From positions 1-34,433 of IMG/VR virus record IMGVR_UViG_3300022752_003751: a stretch of 34,433 bases of DNA; one strand, written 5' to 3'. This document shows, piece after piece, positions 14,655 to 21,571 of the stretch. The position numbers and the translations under genes were made by a program. The first letter of the stretch is position 1. Every line of letters begins with the position of its first letter. The notes below the pieces were generated by a model. That model saw only the letters and a list, made by a program, of their open reading frames with translations, ran no database searches and was not told the DNA's origin. Source of the stretch: a virus.

Positions 14655-14662
14655 TATTTATC
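14655..14662 (-). promoter_or_regulatory. Late-type promoter GATAAATA upstream of dnaK
   Basis: The minus strand reads GATAAATA (7 of 8 to the T4 late consensus), 71 bases before the dnaK ATG. It lies just after the stop codon of the 93-residue gene. No sigma70-like -35/-10 pair was found here. Confidence 0.55.
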
Positions 14663-14664
14663 AT

Positions 14665-14946
14665 TTAATTTTCATGCACCACATGATCGGGTACAGGATT
14701 TACTTTATCTAAATAAATCTTTTGATATTCCGCTTTGGACTTCTCTCTATCATATTCTAGATCAACTTCTTTTTTGGCCAGTGCATAAAGAGGATCCATA
14801 TATTTGTTTAACAAACGTTGACTTAGTTTATCTAATACCTGCTCTACGTTAAGACCTTTTTTAAGATTTTGGTAAGCAATATTGACTTCATATTGTCTTG
14901 CTCTTTCACACCAGTCTTCATAAAGTTCATTATCATGTGATTTCAT
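14665..14946 (-). CDS. Hypothetical helical protein, 93 residues
   Basis: The protein is mostly helical and charged, with the run YEVNIAYQNLKKGLNVEQVL followed by DKLSQRLLNKYMDPLYALAKKE. That part loosely resembles the C-terminal dimerisation helices of glutamyl-tRNA reductase (a VLxxLtxRLxNKLLHP pattern). It has no catalytic domain of that enzyme, so the likeness probably reflects a shared helical hairpin rather than a role in heme synthesis. The ATG overlaps the stop of the upstream 69-residue gene (ATGA). dnaK follows downstream with its own promoter. I believe similar small proteins occur in T4-type marine phages, but cannot confirm it here. Confidence 0.6.
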   Translation of the reverse strand: MKSHDNELYEDWCERARQYEVNIAYQNLKKGLNVEQVLDKLSQRLLNKYMDPLYALAKKEVDLEYDREKSKAEYQKIYLDKVNPVPDHVVHEN

Positions 14947-15152
14947 TTATATCTCAAAGCAAAATATGTAGCAAGTTTTTCATTATAAAATATAAAGTTA
15001 GTATAACGCCTTTCTTCACCTTCTAGTGATATTTTAGCCTGAAAATGTGCAAAATCAAAATCAATTGCCTGTTTATAGCCCTTTGATCTTAATTGACGCA
15101 CAATTTCAAGTGCCTCATCGGGTTTTATATCCCATAAACGTATGGCTATCAT
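14943..15152 (-). CDS. Hypothetical protein, 69 residues
   Basis: A small alpha-beta protein: IRLWDIKPDEALEIVRQLRSKG gives a strand-helix start, and DFAHFQAKISLEGE with YTNFIFYNEKLATYFAL gives strands and a final helix. It has no signal peptide, metal motif or known family signature. It is coupled at both ends: its ATG overlaps the TGA of the phosphoesterase gene and its own TGA overlaps the next ATG. The tight ATGA chain (phosphoesterase, this gene, the 93-residue gene) argues for a real gene. Confidence 0.6.
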   Translation of the reverse strand: MIAIRLWDIKPDEALEIVRQLRSKGYKQAIDFDFAHFQAKISLEGEERRYTNFIFYNEKLATYFALRYK

Positions 15153-15979
15153 ACCTCTAATATCAAATTAGGATTCCAACCTGTATCTGGTTCAAAACCT
15201 TCATACCCCCTTGGATTACAAACTATTCTTGTAGAACCTATCATATAATCAAAGCAATCGTGTGTATGTCCATGTGTCCATAACTTTATTTGAGGATGAT
15301 TTAAAATAAATTCATTCAAATCACTACTATAGGCACCGTTAAGGTGATAGTCTTTTTCATACTTAGGTTTTACACTTATTTTACTAGGAGCATGATGACC
15401 CACAACTACGTATTTACGATCATTGTCTTTCTCTACAACATTTTTAATAAAATCAAGACTTTCTCTATGCCTTTGTAAAGTGGTATAAGGACTTAACTTA
15501 CTGTACTGTTTTGTACTATCTCTTATTGTATGATAGTCATTCATGCTTGCCTTACAGATATGAATTGAAGTTGAATCTCCTTTATTGAAATTTGTCCATA
15601 AGGTAGATCCTATAAAAGTGATATCTGATATTTGTTTTGTTTCCATTTCTAAAAAATAGATATTAGAAAATCTATCACATTCTTCTTTTAACCATGTGAT
15701 TGCGTCTGGAAATTTTCCGTGATAGAACTCATGATTTCCTGCAATATAAATTACATGAGGAAATTCTAAACTTACGTGTTTTAGAAAATTTCTAAATCTT
15801 TCTGCCTTTCCACGTTGAGTAAATGAAACAGGAAGATCAGCATCATTTGCCTTAAACTCATGGAGATTTTGCGCAATCATAATATCTCCGCCCAGGATTA
15901 AAACATCAGCAGAATTTAAATTTTTAATTTCTATTTCACTAAATTCTAAATGTAGGTCACTGACCAATTGTATCTTCAT
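15149..15979 (-). CDS. Calcineurin-like metallophosphoesterase
   Basis: The 276-residue protein has all five metallophosphoesterase blocks. These are VSDLHLEF (D-x-H, residues 6-13), LGGDI with the bridging Asp, AGNHEFYHG, VVVGHHAPS and WTHGHTHD. It should bind two metal ions and hydrolyse phosphomonoesters, phosphodiesters or nucleotides, but substrate is not readable. After the last motif comes VCNPRGYEGFEPDTGWNP, common in the subgroup of small phosphoesterases that includes phage proteins. The stop of the upstream 84-residue gene lies one base before its ATG and its end overlaps the next gene, so it is part of the small-gene operon at 14665-16986. A role in nucleic-acid or nucleotide processing during infection is plausible. 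Confidence 0.88.
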   Translation of the reverse strand: MKIQLVSDLHLEFSEIEIKNLNSADVLILGGDIMIAQNLHEFKANDADLPVSFTQRGKAERFRNFLKHVSLEFPHVIYIAGNHEFYHGKFPDAITWLKEECDRFSNIYFLEMETKQISDITFIGSTLWTNFNKGDSTSIHICKASMNDYHTIRDSTKQYSKLSPYTTLQRHRESLDFIKNVVEKDNDRKYVVVGHHAPSKISVKPKYEKDYHLNGAYSSDLNEFILNHPQIKLWTHGHTHDCFDYMIGSTRIVCNPRGYEGFEPDTGWNPNLILEV

Positions 15980-15980
15980 T

Positions 15981-16235
15981 TCATTTCCATTTTAACACGA
16001 ACCATTGATATTCATTATTTGAAGCAAGATAAATTCGTGTATTAAAATTATCATGTATCCAAGCCCATTTTTGATCTACAAGACCAGAAATGTCTAATTC
16101 TGCACTAGGACCCCAGGTTTGCCAACACCAATTTCTTACTTCTACAAATTTATGCAGCTCCCCATAACCAAAACTGGCAAAATATTTAAACCTGCTGTTT
16201 CCATTGTGTCTTTTATCTAATTTACCTATTTTCAT
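15981..16235 (-). CDS. Hypothetical protein, 84 residues
   Basis: A small aromatic-rich protein with seven Trp in 84 residues (VRNWCWQTWGPSAEL, DQKWAWIHDNF, EYQWFVLKWK). Beta strands are likely. No signal peptide or family signature is visible. Its start overlaps the end of the exonuclease gene by 14 bases in another frame and its stop is one base from the phosphoesterase ATG. The similar N-terminus, RFKYFASFGYGELHKFVEVRNW, has the look of a compact single-domain protein. Function unknown. Confidence 0.6.
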   Translation of the reverse strand: MKIGKLDKRHNGNSRFKYFASFGYGELHKFVEVRNWCWQTWGPSAELDISGLVDQKWAWIHDNFNTRIYLASNNEYQWFVLKWK

Positions 16236-16749
16236 TTAATTTCTTCATAATATTTTGGACACCAATAGATTGCCTTATTGCATCTTGCAGTGCATCATGT
16301 TTATTTCCTTTTGGCATGTCTGGGTTATATCCCAAATCAAATAAGGTTCTTGTATCACGCAATTGCCAATAATTCCAAGGTAGTGATTTGTTTAATTGCC
16401 TATATAAATCTTCAATTATTACTAGATCAAATGTTGCTCCGTGTGACCAAAAAGCGTCACACCCCCAAGCAAATTTATGAAAACGATCTAGAGCATCTAC
16501 AAGAGAAATTCTATCGTTCGGACTAAACGCTTCTTCCATGATCTTAGAGTCTTGTTTAGCCCACCAATCTATTGTATTAGGATCAATTTCTCTACCCAAT
16601 TTATCCTGATCATCTAAATCAATTTTGAAATAGATAGAATCAAAATACCCTTCACTATAAGGATCAAAATGGACAGCCCCAAGACTAAGAACAACTGCTC
16701 TGGGGCTAACTGCCATTGTTTCCATATCAACCATTAAATGTTTGGCCAT
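16222..16749 (-). CDS. DnaQ-like 3'-5' exonuclease (DEDDh type)
   Basis: The 175-residue protein shows the DEDDh exonuclease set: D8 and E10 in MVDMET, D108 in SHGATFDLVIIEDLY, and H151 with D156 in HDALQDAIRQ. LSLGAVHFDP after the first motif and DTRTLFDLGY before the last are typical of the phage and bacterial group that includes T4 DexA and the Rv2179c-like exonucleases. It should degrade single-stranded DNA or RNA from the 3' end with two metal ions. The stop codon of the upstream 78-residue gene abuts its ATG. With the miniature polymerase lacking any proofreading domain, a repair or proofreading role is possible, but T4 DexA-like turnover of nucleic acid is equally likely. Confidence 0.85.
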   Translation of the reverse strand: MAKHLMVDMETMAVSPRAVVLSLGAVHFDPYSEGYFDSIYFKIDLDDQDKLGREIDPNTIDWWAKQDSKIMEEAFSPNDRISLVDALDRFHKFAWGCDAFWSHGATFDLVIIEDLYRQLNKSLPWNYWQLRDTRTLFDLGYNPDMPKGNKHDALQDAIRQSIGVQNIMKKLNENR

Positions 16750-16986
16750 TTAATTAAGTTTCCTTTTTCTCTCTGTGTCTAATTCATACATGTTGGCTAA
16801 TTTTTCTGCCAGTTCTGGATCTTCTTCAAATAATTGCTCTATGTCCACTGGTTTACTATTTTCTAATAATTCTCCAGATGAAAATTTTGTCTCCAGATCT
16901 TTAATTAAAGCGTCTAGTTCTTCCTGTGTACCTTCAAAAGTATCAAAGGCACCGGGCATAAAAGTAATTTTAAGTTTTTTAGTCAT
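16750..16986 (-). CDS. Small acidic protein, possibly from a leaderless early mRNA
   Basis: The 78-residue product is acidic with a lysine-rich start (MTKKLKITFMPGAFDTFEG) and helices ALIKDLETKF and EEDPELAEKLANMYELD. I recognise no family, though short acidic proteins with this FxGTxEELDALI motif seem common in T4-type phages. A perfect-consensus sigma70 promoter ends five bases before the ATG and there is no Shine-Dalgarno element, so transcription should start at or next to the A of the ATG. It heads an early operon that would run through the exonuclease and phosphoesterase genes. Confidence 0.65.
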   Translation of the reverse strand: MTKKLKITFMPGAFDTFEGTQEELDALIKDLETKFSSGELLENSKPVDIEQLFEEDPELAEKLANMYELDTERKRKLN

Positions 16987-16991
16987 GCTGT

Positions 16992-17020
16992 ATTATAACA
17001 TGACTAATCTAATATGTCAA
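16992..17020 (-). promoter_or_regulatory. Consensus sigma70 promoter TTGACA-17-TATAAT
   Basis: Both hexamers are perfect: TTGACA at 17015-17020 and TATAAT at 16992-16997, 17 bases apart. Only five bases separate TATAAT from the ATG of the small acidic protein, so the start site coincides with the start codon. The -35 box overlaps the last codons of the bS21 gene. Confidence 0.85.
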
Positions 17021-17250
17021 TACATCTTTTTTGGTAGTTCTTGATTACGTAGTTTTTTCAACCATCTTGCTCTGGCTGCGCCCTTTTTTCGCTTTTTTTC
17101 TGTAGTTGGTTTTTCATAATACATTCGACTACGTAGTTCTTCTAAAATACCAGAATCATCAACTTTTTGTTTGAATTTCTTAATTGCTGTATTGATAGGC
17201 ATATCTCCGCATACAATCTTATTTCCTAAAATTTGTTTATTTTTACTCAT
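17017..17250 (-). CDS. rpsU: Ribosomal protein bS21
   Basis: The 77-residue protein matches bS21 throughout. It has a short start (KIVCGDMPINTAIKKFKQKVDDSGILEEL), the conserved RSRMYYEKPTTEKKRKKGAARARW block and a basic tail. Known bS21 sits on the 30S platform near the anti-Shine-Dalgarno and helps start-site selection. Phage copies are known, including, as I recall, in marine myophages, and are thought to enter host ribosomes. This copy has no Shine-Dalgarno element of its own: after an AATAAATA late box the leader is a short T-rich run. Its last codons hold the -35 of the next promoter. In a phage with many apparently leaderless mRNAs, ribosome remodelling is a reasonable inference. Confidence 0.93.
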   Translation of the reverse strand: MSKNKQILGNKIVCGDMPINTAIKKFKQKVDDSGILEELRSRMYYEKPTTEKKRKKGAARARWLKKLRNQELPKKMY

Positions 17251-17267
17251 ATGTTATTTGAAAAAAA

Positions 17268-17275
17268 TATTTATT
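17268..17275 (-). promoter_or_regulatory. Late-type promoter AATAAATA upstream of bS21
   Basis: The minus strand reads AATAAATA (7 of 8), overlapping the stop codon of the 133-residue gene and ending 17 bases before the bS21 ATG. The predicted leader of about 11 bases is T-rich with no Shine-Dalgarno. Confidence 0.5.
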
Positions 17276-17672
17276 CATCCAAATGACTTTTAACTATCTC
17301 ATCTAAAAAATATCGAACATCTGGTAATCTATTTGAATTTATGTATTTCAACGTATTAGAAGAAATTTCATTTAAAGTTTTATAATATACATTTGGTTTA
17401 CTTAAAATGTATCCTAACAACAGACTAGTTTCATCTGATAAATCATCTATATCTATAAAGACCATTGTGGCCTTTGATAATGATGTTAAAAGCCATTTAG
17501 CATCATTATCTCCATTATAGTAATATAGGTTTAAATCCTTATCACTTTCGTTTACTCCTAACCAATCTGTTATAGTTTCTTGATCTTTTTCATTTATATC
17601 AACAAGCAATATTGAAGAACTGGAGTTTTCAAAATAATCTGGTGGGGTAATAAGAGTGATTTTATTTTTCAT
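17271..17672 (-). CDS. Hypothetical protein, 133 residues
   Basis: A cytoplasmic alpha-beta protein with alternating strands and helices: KITLITPPDYFENS, SILLVDINEKDQETITDWLG, LNLYYYNGDNDAKWLLTSLSKATMVFIDIDD and LLGYILSKPNVYYKT. The layout (a phosphate-loop-free Rossmann-like order with FIDIDD acidic strand end) faintly recalls nucleoside deoxyribosyltransferase or receiver-like folds. No catalytic motif confirms either. Its start overlaps the end of the upstream membrane-protein gene by 11 bases. Function unknown. Confidence 0.6.
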   Translation of the reverse strand: MKNKITLITPPDYFENSSSSILLVDINEKDQETITDWLGVNESDKDLNLYYYNGDNDAKWLLTSLSKATMVFIDIDDLSDETSLLLGYILSKPNVYYKTLNEISSNTLKYINSNRLPDVRYFLDEIVKSHLDE

Positions 17673-18741
17673 TTAGTCTTTTTTTAACATCGTTAAGTAA
17701 TTGAGATGGTATTTGTTCCATTGTTAATTGCTTGGCATTTATCATGTTAGCATAATAATCTGCTAATACACTCCCACCCCTATGTTCTTTTACACTGATT
17801 TTAACGTTTTTTATATCTACAGGCTTAGACCATGGATCAACAGATTCAAGATTACTTATTTCTTTAGGTTCTTCATAGGTTTCTTTTTGGATTATTTGTG
17901 ATATGACATCATCCTGTTTTGTTTGTTCTTGGGCAAGTGGATTGACTTGCTGTTGATAAACTTCACGATGTTGTCTAAATTCATTAAAACTTATTTGACT
18001 GGCCAATAACAATATTATTGCCAAAGGATCAAATACTATGATTAATATAATAATAACCCAAGTTACAGACTTTTCTAAAACAGTTTGATCTGTTTCTCCA
18101 TAGAAGAAAGCAGCAATATACTTTAAAGGACCTACCTCCGATTCCACTTGCCTAACCTGCGCACGTATAGGTGCGGCTTCGTTATTAAGTTCACTAAGTC
18201 TTTTCTGTTCGGCCTCAATCTCTTGGGAAACACGAGTGCGATCCCTTTGTTGGCTTTTACGTAAAGCAATGGATTTATCCGCACCTTTTTCGTCCTGCGA
18301 TCGTGCCATAACTTGGTCCACTGCCTCGTCCATTTGTTTAAGTTCGCGGCGCTTGGTTTCAATAATTTCTTTGGAAGTTTTAATTTTTTCATCATAAATT
18401 GCCAGTTGACCTAAAATTTCCCCACTAACAAGATTTTGATCACTATGGGCCTTGGATAAAAAACCGAAAATGCCCATGCTTGTAATCAGCATGAGCAAGA
18501 TTATAGCACTAATAAGATAAACTCTTATGGTTTTTGGTGCGATAGACCAATTTTGTTTTAACCATAATGTGGCAACAAGTTTGCCAATTTCTAATGCCAC
18601 GCCCATAATAATAATAGGCACAGCGGCAGCACTGAATATTGCCGTAAGACCAACCACACTGTAGTATACTGCCACACCTGAAATAGCCAATCCACTAATT
18701 AATGCCAAATAGGCTAAAAATATCTCATTGAATTTACTCAT
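17662..18741 (-). CDS. Membrane protein with long cytoplasmic or periplasmic coiled coil
   Basis: The 359-residue protein has four likely membrane segments: about 10-30, 33-52 (AAAVPIIIMGVALEIGKLVA), 72-95 (VYLISAIILLMLITSMGIFGFL) and 228-248 (VTWVIIILIIVFDPLAIILLL). Between the third and fourth lies a long charged coiled coil (about 120-205). The C-terminal tail is polar and Gln/Glu-rich. I believe a protein with this layout is widespread in T4-type marine phages, but its function is unknown to me. The CTAAATA late box ends five bases before the ATG, with no ribosome binding site, so this is another candidate leaderless late mRNA. Confidence 0.7.
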   Translation of the reverse strand: MSKFNEIFLAYLALISGLAISGVAVYYSVVGLTAIFSAAAVPIIIMGVALEIGKLVATLWLKQNWSIAPKTIRVYLISAIILLMLITSMGIFGFLSKAHSDQNLVSGEILGQLAIYDEKIKTSKEIIETKRRELKQMDEAVDQVMARSQDEKGADKSIALRKSQQRDRTRVSQEIEAEQKRLSELNNEAAPIRAQVRQVESEVGPLKYIAAFFYGETDQTVLEKSVTWVIIILIIVFDPLAIILLLASQISFNEFRQHREVYQQQVNPLAQEQTKQDDVISQIIQKETYEEPKEISNLESVDPWSKPVDIKNVKISVKEHRGGSVLADYYANMINAKQLTMEQIPSQLLNDVKKRLNEK

Positions 18742-18746
18742 AGAGA

Positions 18747-18754
18747 TATTTAGT
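18747..18754 (-). promoter_or_regulatory. Late-type promoter ACTAAATA, five bases before ATG
   Basis: The minus strand reads ACTAAATA then TCTCT then ATG. Spacing is the same five bases as at clpS and the DUF3307 gene. This puts the T4-type +1 on the start codon. Confidence 0.45.
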
Positions 18755-18770
18755 GGTCTATTTCAGCAAA

Positions 18771-19280
18771 TTAACTAAGCATATGATGATCTGTTACTTC
18801 GATACAAAATTCAATGAATTCATCATTATCTAAATGCTGTTTCAGACAATTGGCTTTCCAGGTAACAAGTTGAATATTGCCCTTAATATATCCTTTAGAA
18901 CTATCAATCCTATCTATAGTGCAAGAGTTAGGATTACACCATTTTCCTAACCAAAATGTCCCACCTCTTTTAAATTCTAGTTGTTTTCCTGTTAAGGCGC
19001 ATTGCCATTCTTGTTCTTCACCTAGTTCAAATAGGTAATCTAAATCAATATCAACTTCCAAGTCAAATCCATCTCTATTTAAAGCACGACTGATATTCGC
19101 ATTTAAGAATGCTAAGATGTCTTTAACCTCATAAAATTCTTCTTCTGCTGCATCATAATCAGACTCAGTTAGTAAAACTTCTCCATCTCTGCTATAAACT
19201 GGAAACTCTTTCACTGAACTTCTGCATGGACCCCTGTAACTGTAAAACTTTTTATAGGTTTCTGTGTCAAAAATTCTCAT
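18771..19280 (-). CDS. HNH-like nuclease-family protein
   Basis: I start it at the ATG at 19278-19280, which has GGAG five bases upstream; a longer frame from 19361 overlaps the neighbour and lacks a ribosome binding site. The 169-residue protein ends with WQCALTGKQLEF, then a loop, then CNPNSCTIDRIDSSKGYIKGN and IQLVTWKANCLKQHL. This Cys-x3-G ... C-N-P ... D-R-I-D ... G-N-I-Q-L-V layout is typical of phage HNH/His-Me-finger proteins. The catalytic His seen in active HNH enzymes is not obvious (DRID instead of DHI), so activity is uncertain. It could be an HNH-derived DNA-binding protein or a free-standing homing-type nuclease. Confidence 0.65.
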   Translation of the reverse strand: MRIFDTETYKKFYSYRGPCRSSVKEFPVYSRDGEVLLTESDYDAAEEEFYEVKDILAFLNANISRALNRDGFDLEVDIDLDYLFELGEEQEWQCALTGKQLEFKRGGTFWLGKWCNPNSCTIDRIDSSKGYIKGNIQLVTWKANCLKQHLDNDEFIEFCIEVTDHHMLS

Positions 19281-19281
19281 A

Positions 19282-19674
19282 CTATCTCCGCATAGTTGAA
19301 ATATCTTTTGCTTCACTGTTAGAAAAAATCGGTACTGCATTACTCTTGTGCATGGTACCAATACCTATAATTTTATCTCCTGTATAAACAGGTGCATCTT
19401 TCTTAAGAGCATTTCCTAATCCACTGTCTAAACTACGGATTGCACCTGTCATAGGTCTACCTGGAGGGGGGGCAAGTTTGTATACCAAAGGTTTGGCATT
19501 AAGAGCCTGCTTCTTTTTCTTTTCTTCTTTTTCTATGTTGTATTTTTCTTTTAAGGATTTCCAGTTGTTTTCTAACTCTTCATGTTTACGTTTTGCTTCA
19601 GAAGAGATCCATTTAAATTTGCCCTTGCGCTTACCTGTAGTGGAAAGCCAAGGACCTTCAAGATGCATACTCAT
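19282..19674 (-). CDS. Hypothetical basic protein, 130 residues
   Basis: A lysine-rich, probably mostly disordered protein: a helical EEKKKKQ stretch (SSEAKRKHEELENNWKSLK) is followed by VYKLAPPPGRPMTGAIRSLDSG and a C-terminal segment DKIIGIGTMHKSNAVPIF. The last two blocks look conserved in type (KLAPPPGR and GTMHKSNAVPIF are common in T4-type phage hypotheticals). It starts MSMHLEGPW directly after a 49-residue gene with a three-base gap. No domain assigned. Confidence 0.6.
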   Translation of the reverse strand: MSMHLEGPWLSTTGKRKGKFKWISSEAKRKHEELENNWKSLKEKYNIEKEEKKKKQALNAKPLVYKLAPPPGRPMTGAIRSLDSGLGNALKKDAPVYTGDKIIGIGTMHKSNAVPIFSNSEAKDISTMRR

Positions 19675-19677
19675 ATA

Positions 19678-19827
19678 TTATTCTGATACTCGTGAATAGT
19701 TAAGAACATTACCTTGCCCATATTGGGCTTCAGCAAGCATTTTGGCCTCATAATCATTGTTGGCATAAACAAAAGTATTGGCAGTTTGATAAGCATTCAA
19801 TCTAACCCAAATAGCATATTTGTACAT
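19678..19827 (-). CDS. 49-residue protein behind a perfect sigma70 promoter
   Basis: This small gene has an ATG at 19825-19827, an AGGAG site seven bases upstream and a TAA at 19678. The product begins MYKYAIWVRLNAYQTANTFV and contains NNDYEAKMLAEAQYGQGNVLNYSRV, a compact strand-helix-strand pattern. I believe proteins ending in YGxGNVLNYxR are recurrent in T4-type phages, but the function is unknown. Its promoter is the best early-type box in the window, so it may be strongly expressed at infection onset. Two base-pairs separate its stop from the next gene's start region, making it the head of an operon at 18771-19827. Confidence 0.75.
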   Translation of the reverse strand: MYKYAIWVRLNAYQTANTFVYANNDYEAKMLAEAQYGQGNVLNYSRVSE

Positions 19828-19859
19828 GATATTCTCCTAAAAGTTTGTGCAGTTCAAGT

Positions 19860-19888
19860 ATTATATGATACCTTCACTGTGCTGTCAA
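19860..19888 (-). promoter_or_regulatory. Consensus sigma70 promoter TTGACA-17-TATAAT
   Basis: Perfect hexamers at consensus spacing: TTGACA at 19883-19888 and TATAAT at 19860-19865. Predicted +1 near 19853, giving a 26-base leader with AGGAG for the 49-residue gene. The -35 box overlaps the end of the M15 peptidase gene. Confidence 0.88.
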
Positions 19889-20778
19889 CTGTTGCTTAAA
19901 TCATACAGTCCAGTAACCCCCGGTCCTTTGCAGTTTTTGTCATTCATAAAGGTTAACACCTGCGCTCTATTACCACCAGCACTAAATGAAATATGGTGCC
20001 AAGGCTTACCTGTACCTGTAGTTTTATACTCCAAAATGAACTGATCAAATCTTATATTATCTCTTACCCAAAGTGCTCTAGTAAAATAGTCTGCTTTACT
20101 TGCACTGCTATATTGTATATCAGCGGCCATACCTTTTGGATGTTGACTTGTACCGTTACCACTGCTTTTCCTAAAAGTGCAAGTTATTACCGCATCCTTG
20201 AATTTAGTTTTGATCGGATCTATACAATTTATTACCAACAATCTCAAACTATCAACTACTGCTTGAACCGTTTGCCCATTTTGAGGAGCCACAGTTTTAA
20301 CATCATATGGAAAGATAACATATGGTTGCTTGGTAACTGTTTTTACATACCACTTAGTACCAGAAGTCGCCGTACCATCGTATAAAAGTGTTTCATCGAC
20401 ATCAGTTGCTAATGTGGCACTTCCTGATGTTATACCTGCTCCACCTGGGGCCGCACCTGTATCGCTTTTGGCAGGAGTTTGTCCTGCCTTTGCTCCTTTA
20501 TCAAGGTCATATTGTGTGATAACACCTTGCTTGATTAATTCTTGCTGTTTAGCAGTGACCACTGCTTCATCTTCTTCACCATCAATCTCAAAAACTGCCT
20601 TTTCTCTATCAAAACTAGGACTAGCTATGGCTGCTAGAACGAAACTTTCAGCATTTCCAGGTGCATCCCAAAGTGCCACTTGTGTGCCATTTATAAAAAC
20701 ATTACCACTGTTATATACATCAGTGACACCTGGAAAATTATAATCTTTTTGAGGAGTAGCATTTTTGATATATGGCAT
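19885..20778 (-). CDS. M15-type peptidase with PAAR-like N-terminus, probable tail lysin
   Basis: The 297-residue protein has a C-terminal peptidase M15A-type domain. It has SQHPKGMAADI (211-221), with H213 and D220 as zinc ligands, and PWHHISF (259-265), where W260 and H262 form the W-x-H of the family. Known members cut the peptide crosslinks of peptidoglycan. The N-terminus (MPYIKNATPQKDYNF, VYNSGNVFINGTQVALWDAPG) has the small beta-repeat look of PAAR-type spike tips, an inference. A disordered Gly/Ala/Pro-rich linker (about 95-125) joins them. No signal peptide or holin is nearby, so a cell-wall-cutting tail component is more likely than a lysis endolysin. AGGA precedes the ATG. Confidence 0.75.
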   Translation of the reverse strand: MPYIKNATPQKDYNFPGVTDVYNSGNVFINGTQVALWDAPGNAESFVLAAIASPSFDREKAVFEIDGEEDEAVVTAKQQELIKQGVITQYDLDKGAKAGQTPAKSDTGAAPGGAGITSGSATLATDVDETLLYDGTATSGTKWYVKTVTKQPYVIFPYDVKTVAPQNGQTVQAVVDSLRLLVINCIDPIKTKFKDAVITCTFRKSSGNGTSQHPKGMAADIQYSSASKADYFTRALWVRDNIRFDQFILEYKTTGTGKPWHHISFSAGGNRAQVLTFMNDKNCKGPGVTGLYDLSNS

Positions 20779-20786
20779 ATAAAATC

Positions 20787-21077
20787 CTAAATTTTAACTT
20801 CCATATTTACAGCACTTTCTAGGTATTGATCGCATGCCTCTTTTCTAGTTTTGGCGATAATAAATGTTTGACTTTTTTTAATACTATGTTCTTTTCTTTC
20901 TGACAATAGGCACCAAGGAATCATACCTAAATTTCCATTTGAACCCATAGTTAAAACACAAGGACTACTGATAGTAATTTCATCACCGAATTCTTCTTTG
21001 AATAGAGCGATCAACTCTTCTCCATTGATAAGTTTTATAGTTATAACCTCATCTTTTTTAAATTTATTAATTAACAT
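20787..21077 (-). CDS. Hypothetical beta-rich protein, 96 residues
   Basis: The order of segments, KDEVITIKLINGEELIALFKEE, DEITISSPCVLTM, GMIPWCLLS and QTFIIAKTRKEACDQYL, suggests an Sm-like small beta barrel followed by a helix. That fits a family of small phage proteins I believe are common in T4-type marine phages. No Hfq-type RNA-binding signature is present, so RNA binding is only a possibility. AAGGA lies seven bases before the ATG. It lies between the nrd block and the M15 peptidase, probably part of one operon. Confidence 0.6.
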   Translation of the reverse strand: MLINKFKKDEVITIKLINGEELIALFKEEFGDEITISSPCVLTMGSNGNLGMIPWCLLSERKEHSIKKSQTFIIAKTRKEACDQYLESAVNMEVKI

Positions 21078-21088
21078 AATTTTCCTTT

Positions 21089-21571
21089 TTAATCTTCACC
21101 AATGAGTCTTTCCAATGTTTTGTAATGATCGTAGGCCTTTTTCAAAGCAGCAAACTTTTCTAGTTTCTCAGGATCTGGTTCTTGCAGCACCGCTAATCTA
21201 TCCTCAATTTTTTTCAACAGATGTAGGATACTATGTCCTTGAATTTTTACATCACCTTCAAACTCTGCATCACCTTTAACTGACAGTGTTTTATCTATTG
21301 TAGATCCACTAGAAGTAATGGAAGGCCAACTAAGAGGATTCCAACCAGCACCAGTTCCGTTGGTATTAAGGACATAATTACCAGCCGCCCCATATTGTCC
21401 TGCTCCTGAAATAGCATTTGAATAAGCGTTGAGAGATGTATCTATACTGATGGTGTCTAAATTAAGGTCTTCAATACTTAATGGTTTAATCTGTTCAGTA
21501 TCTAGAGCAGATATAGCAGGTGATGACATATTATCACCTGCTGAAATTGTAAATTCTTTATCATTATCCAT
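21089..21571 (-). CDS. Virion-associated-looking protein, 160 residues
   Basis: The N-terminal half is disordered and Ser/Thr/Asn-rich (SISALDTEQIKPLSIEDLN type). A middle motif, YVLNTNGTGAGWNPL, resembles the sequence used in phage tail fibre proteins. Beta strands KTLSVKGDAEFEGDVKIQG, a pattern of short G-D-V repeats, come next, then a coiled-coil C-terminus (ILHLLKKIEDRLAVLQEPD). This is the layout of a small tail or fibre accessory protein. The start overlaps the glutaredoxin stop by eight bases. I do not recognise a named family. Confidence 0.6.
   Translation of the reverse strand: MDNDKEFTISAGDNMSSPAISALDTEQIKPLSIEDLNLDTISIDTSLNAYSNAISGAGQYGAAGNYVLNTNGTGAGWNPLSWPSITSSGSTIDKTLSVKGDAEFEGDVKIQGHSILHLLKKIEDRLAVLQEPDPEKLEKFAALKKAYDHYKTLERLIGED

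Noticed and set aside
14665-14946. 93-residue protein as a glutamyl-tRNA reductase fragment feeding heme synthesis
   Set aside because: Only a helical likeness to the dimerisation domain; no catalytic or NADPH-binding parts are present.
18132-18395. 87-residue basic minus-strand frame within the membrane coiled-coil gene
   Set aside because: An out-of-frame reading of the Glu/Lys/Gln-rich coiled coil; no RBS or coupling.
20330-20743. 137-residue plus-strand frame opposite the M15 peptidase gene
   Set aside because: It is antisense to a clear coding gene, and the strand carries no other genes here.
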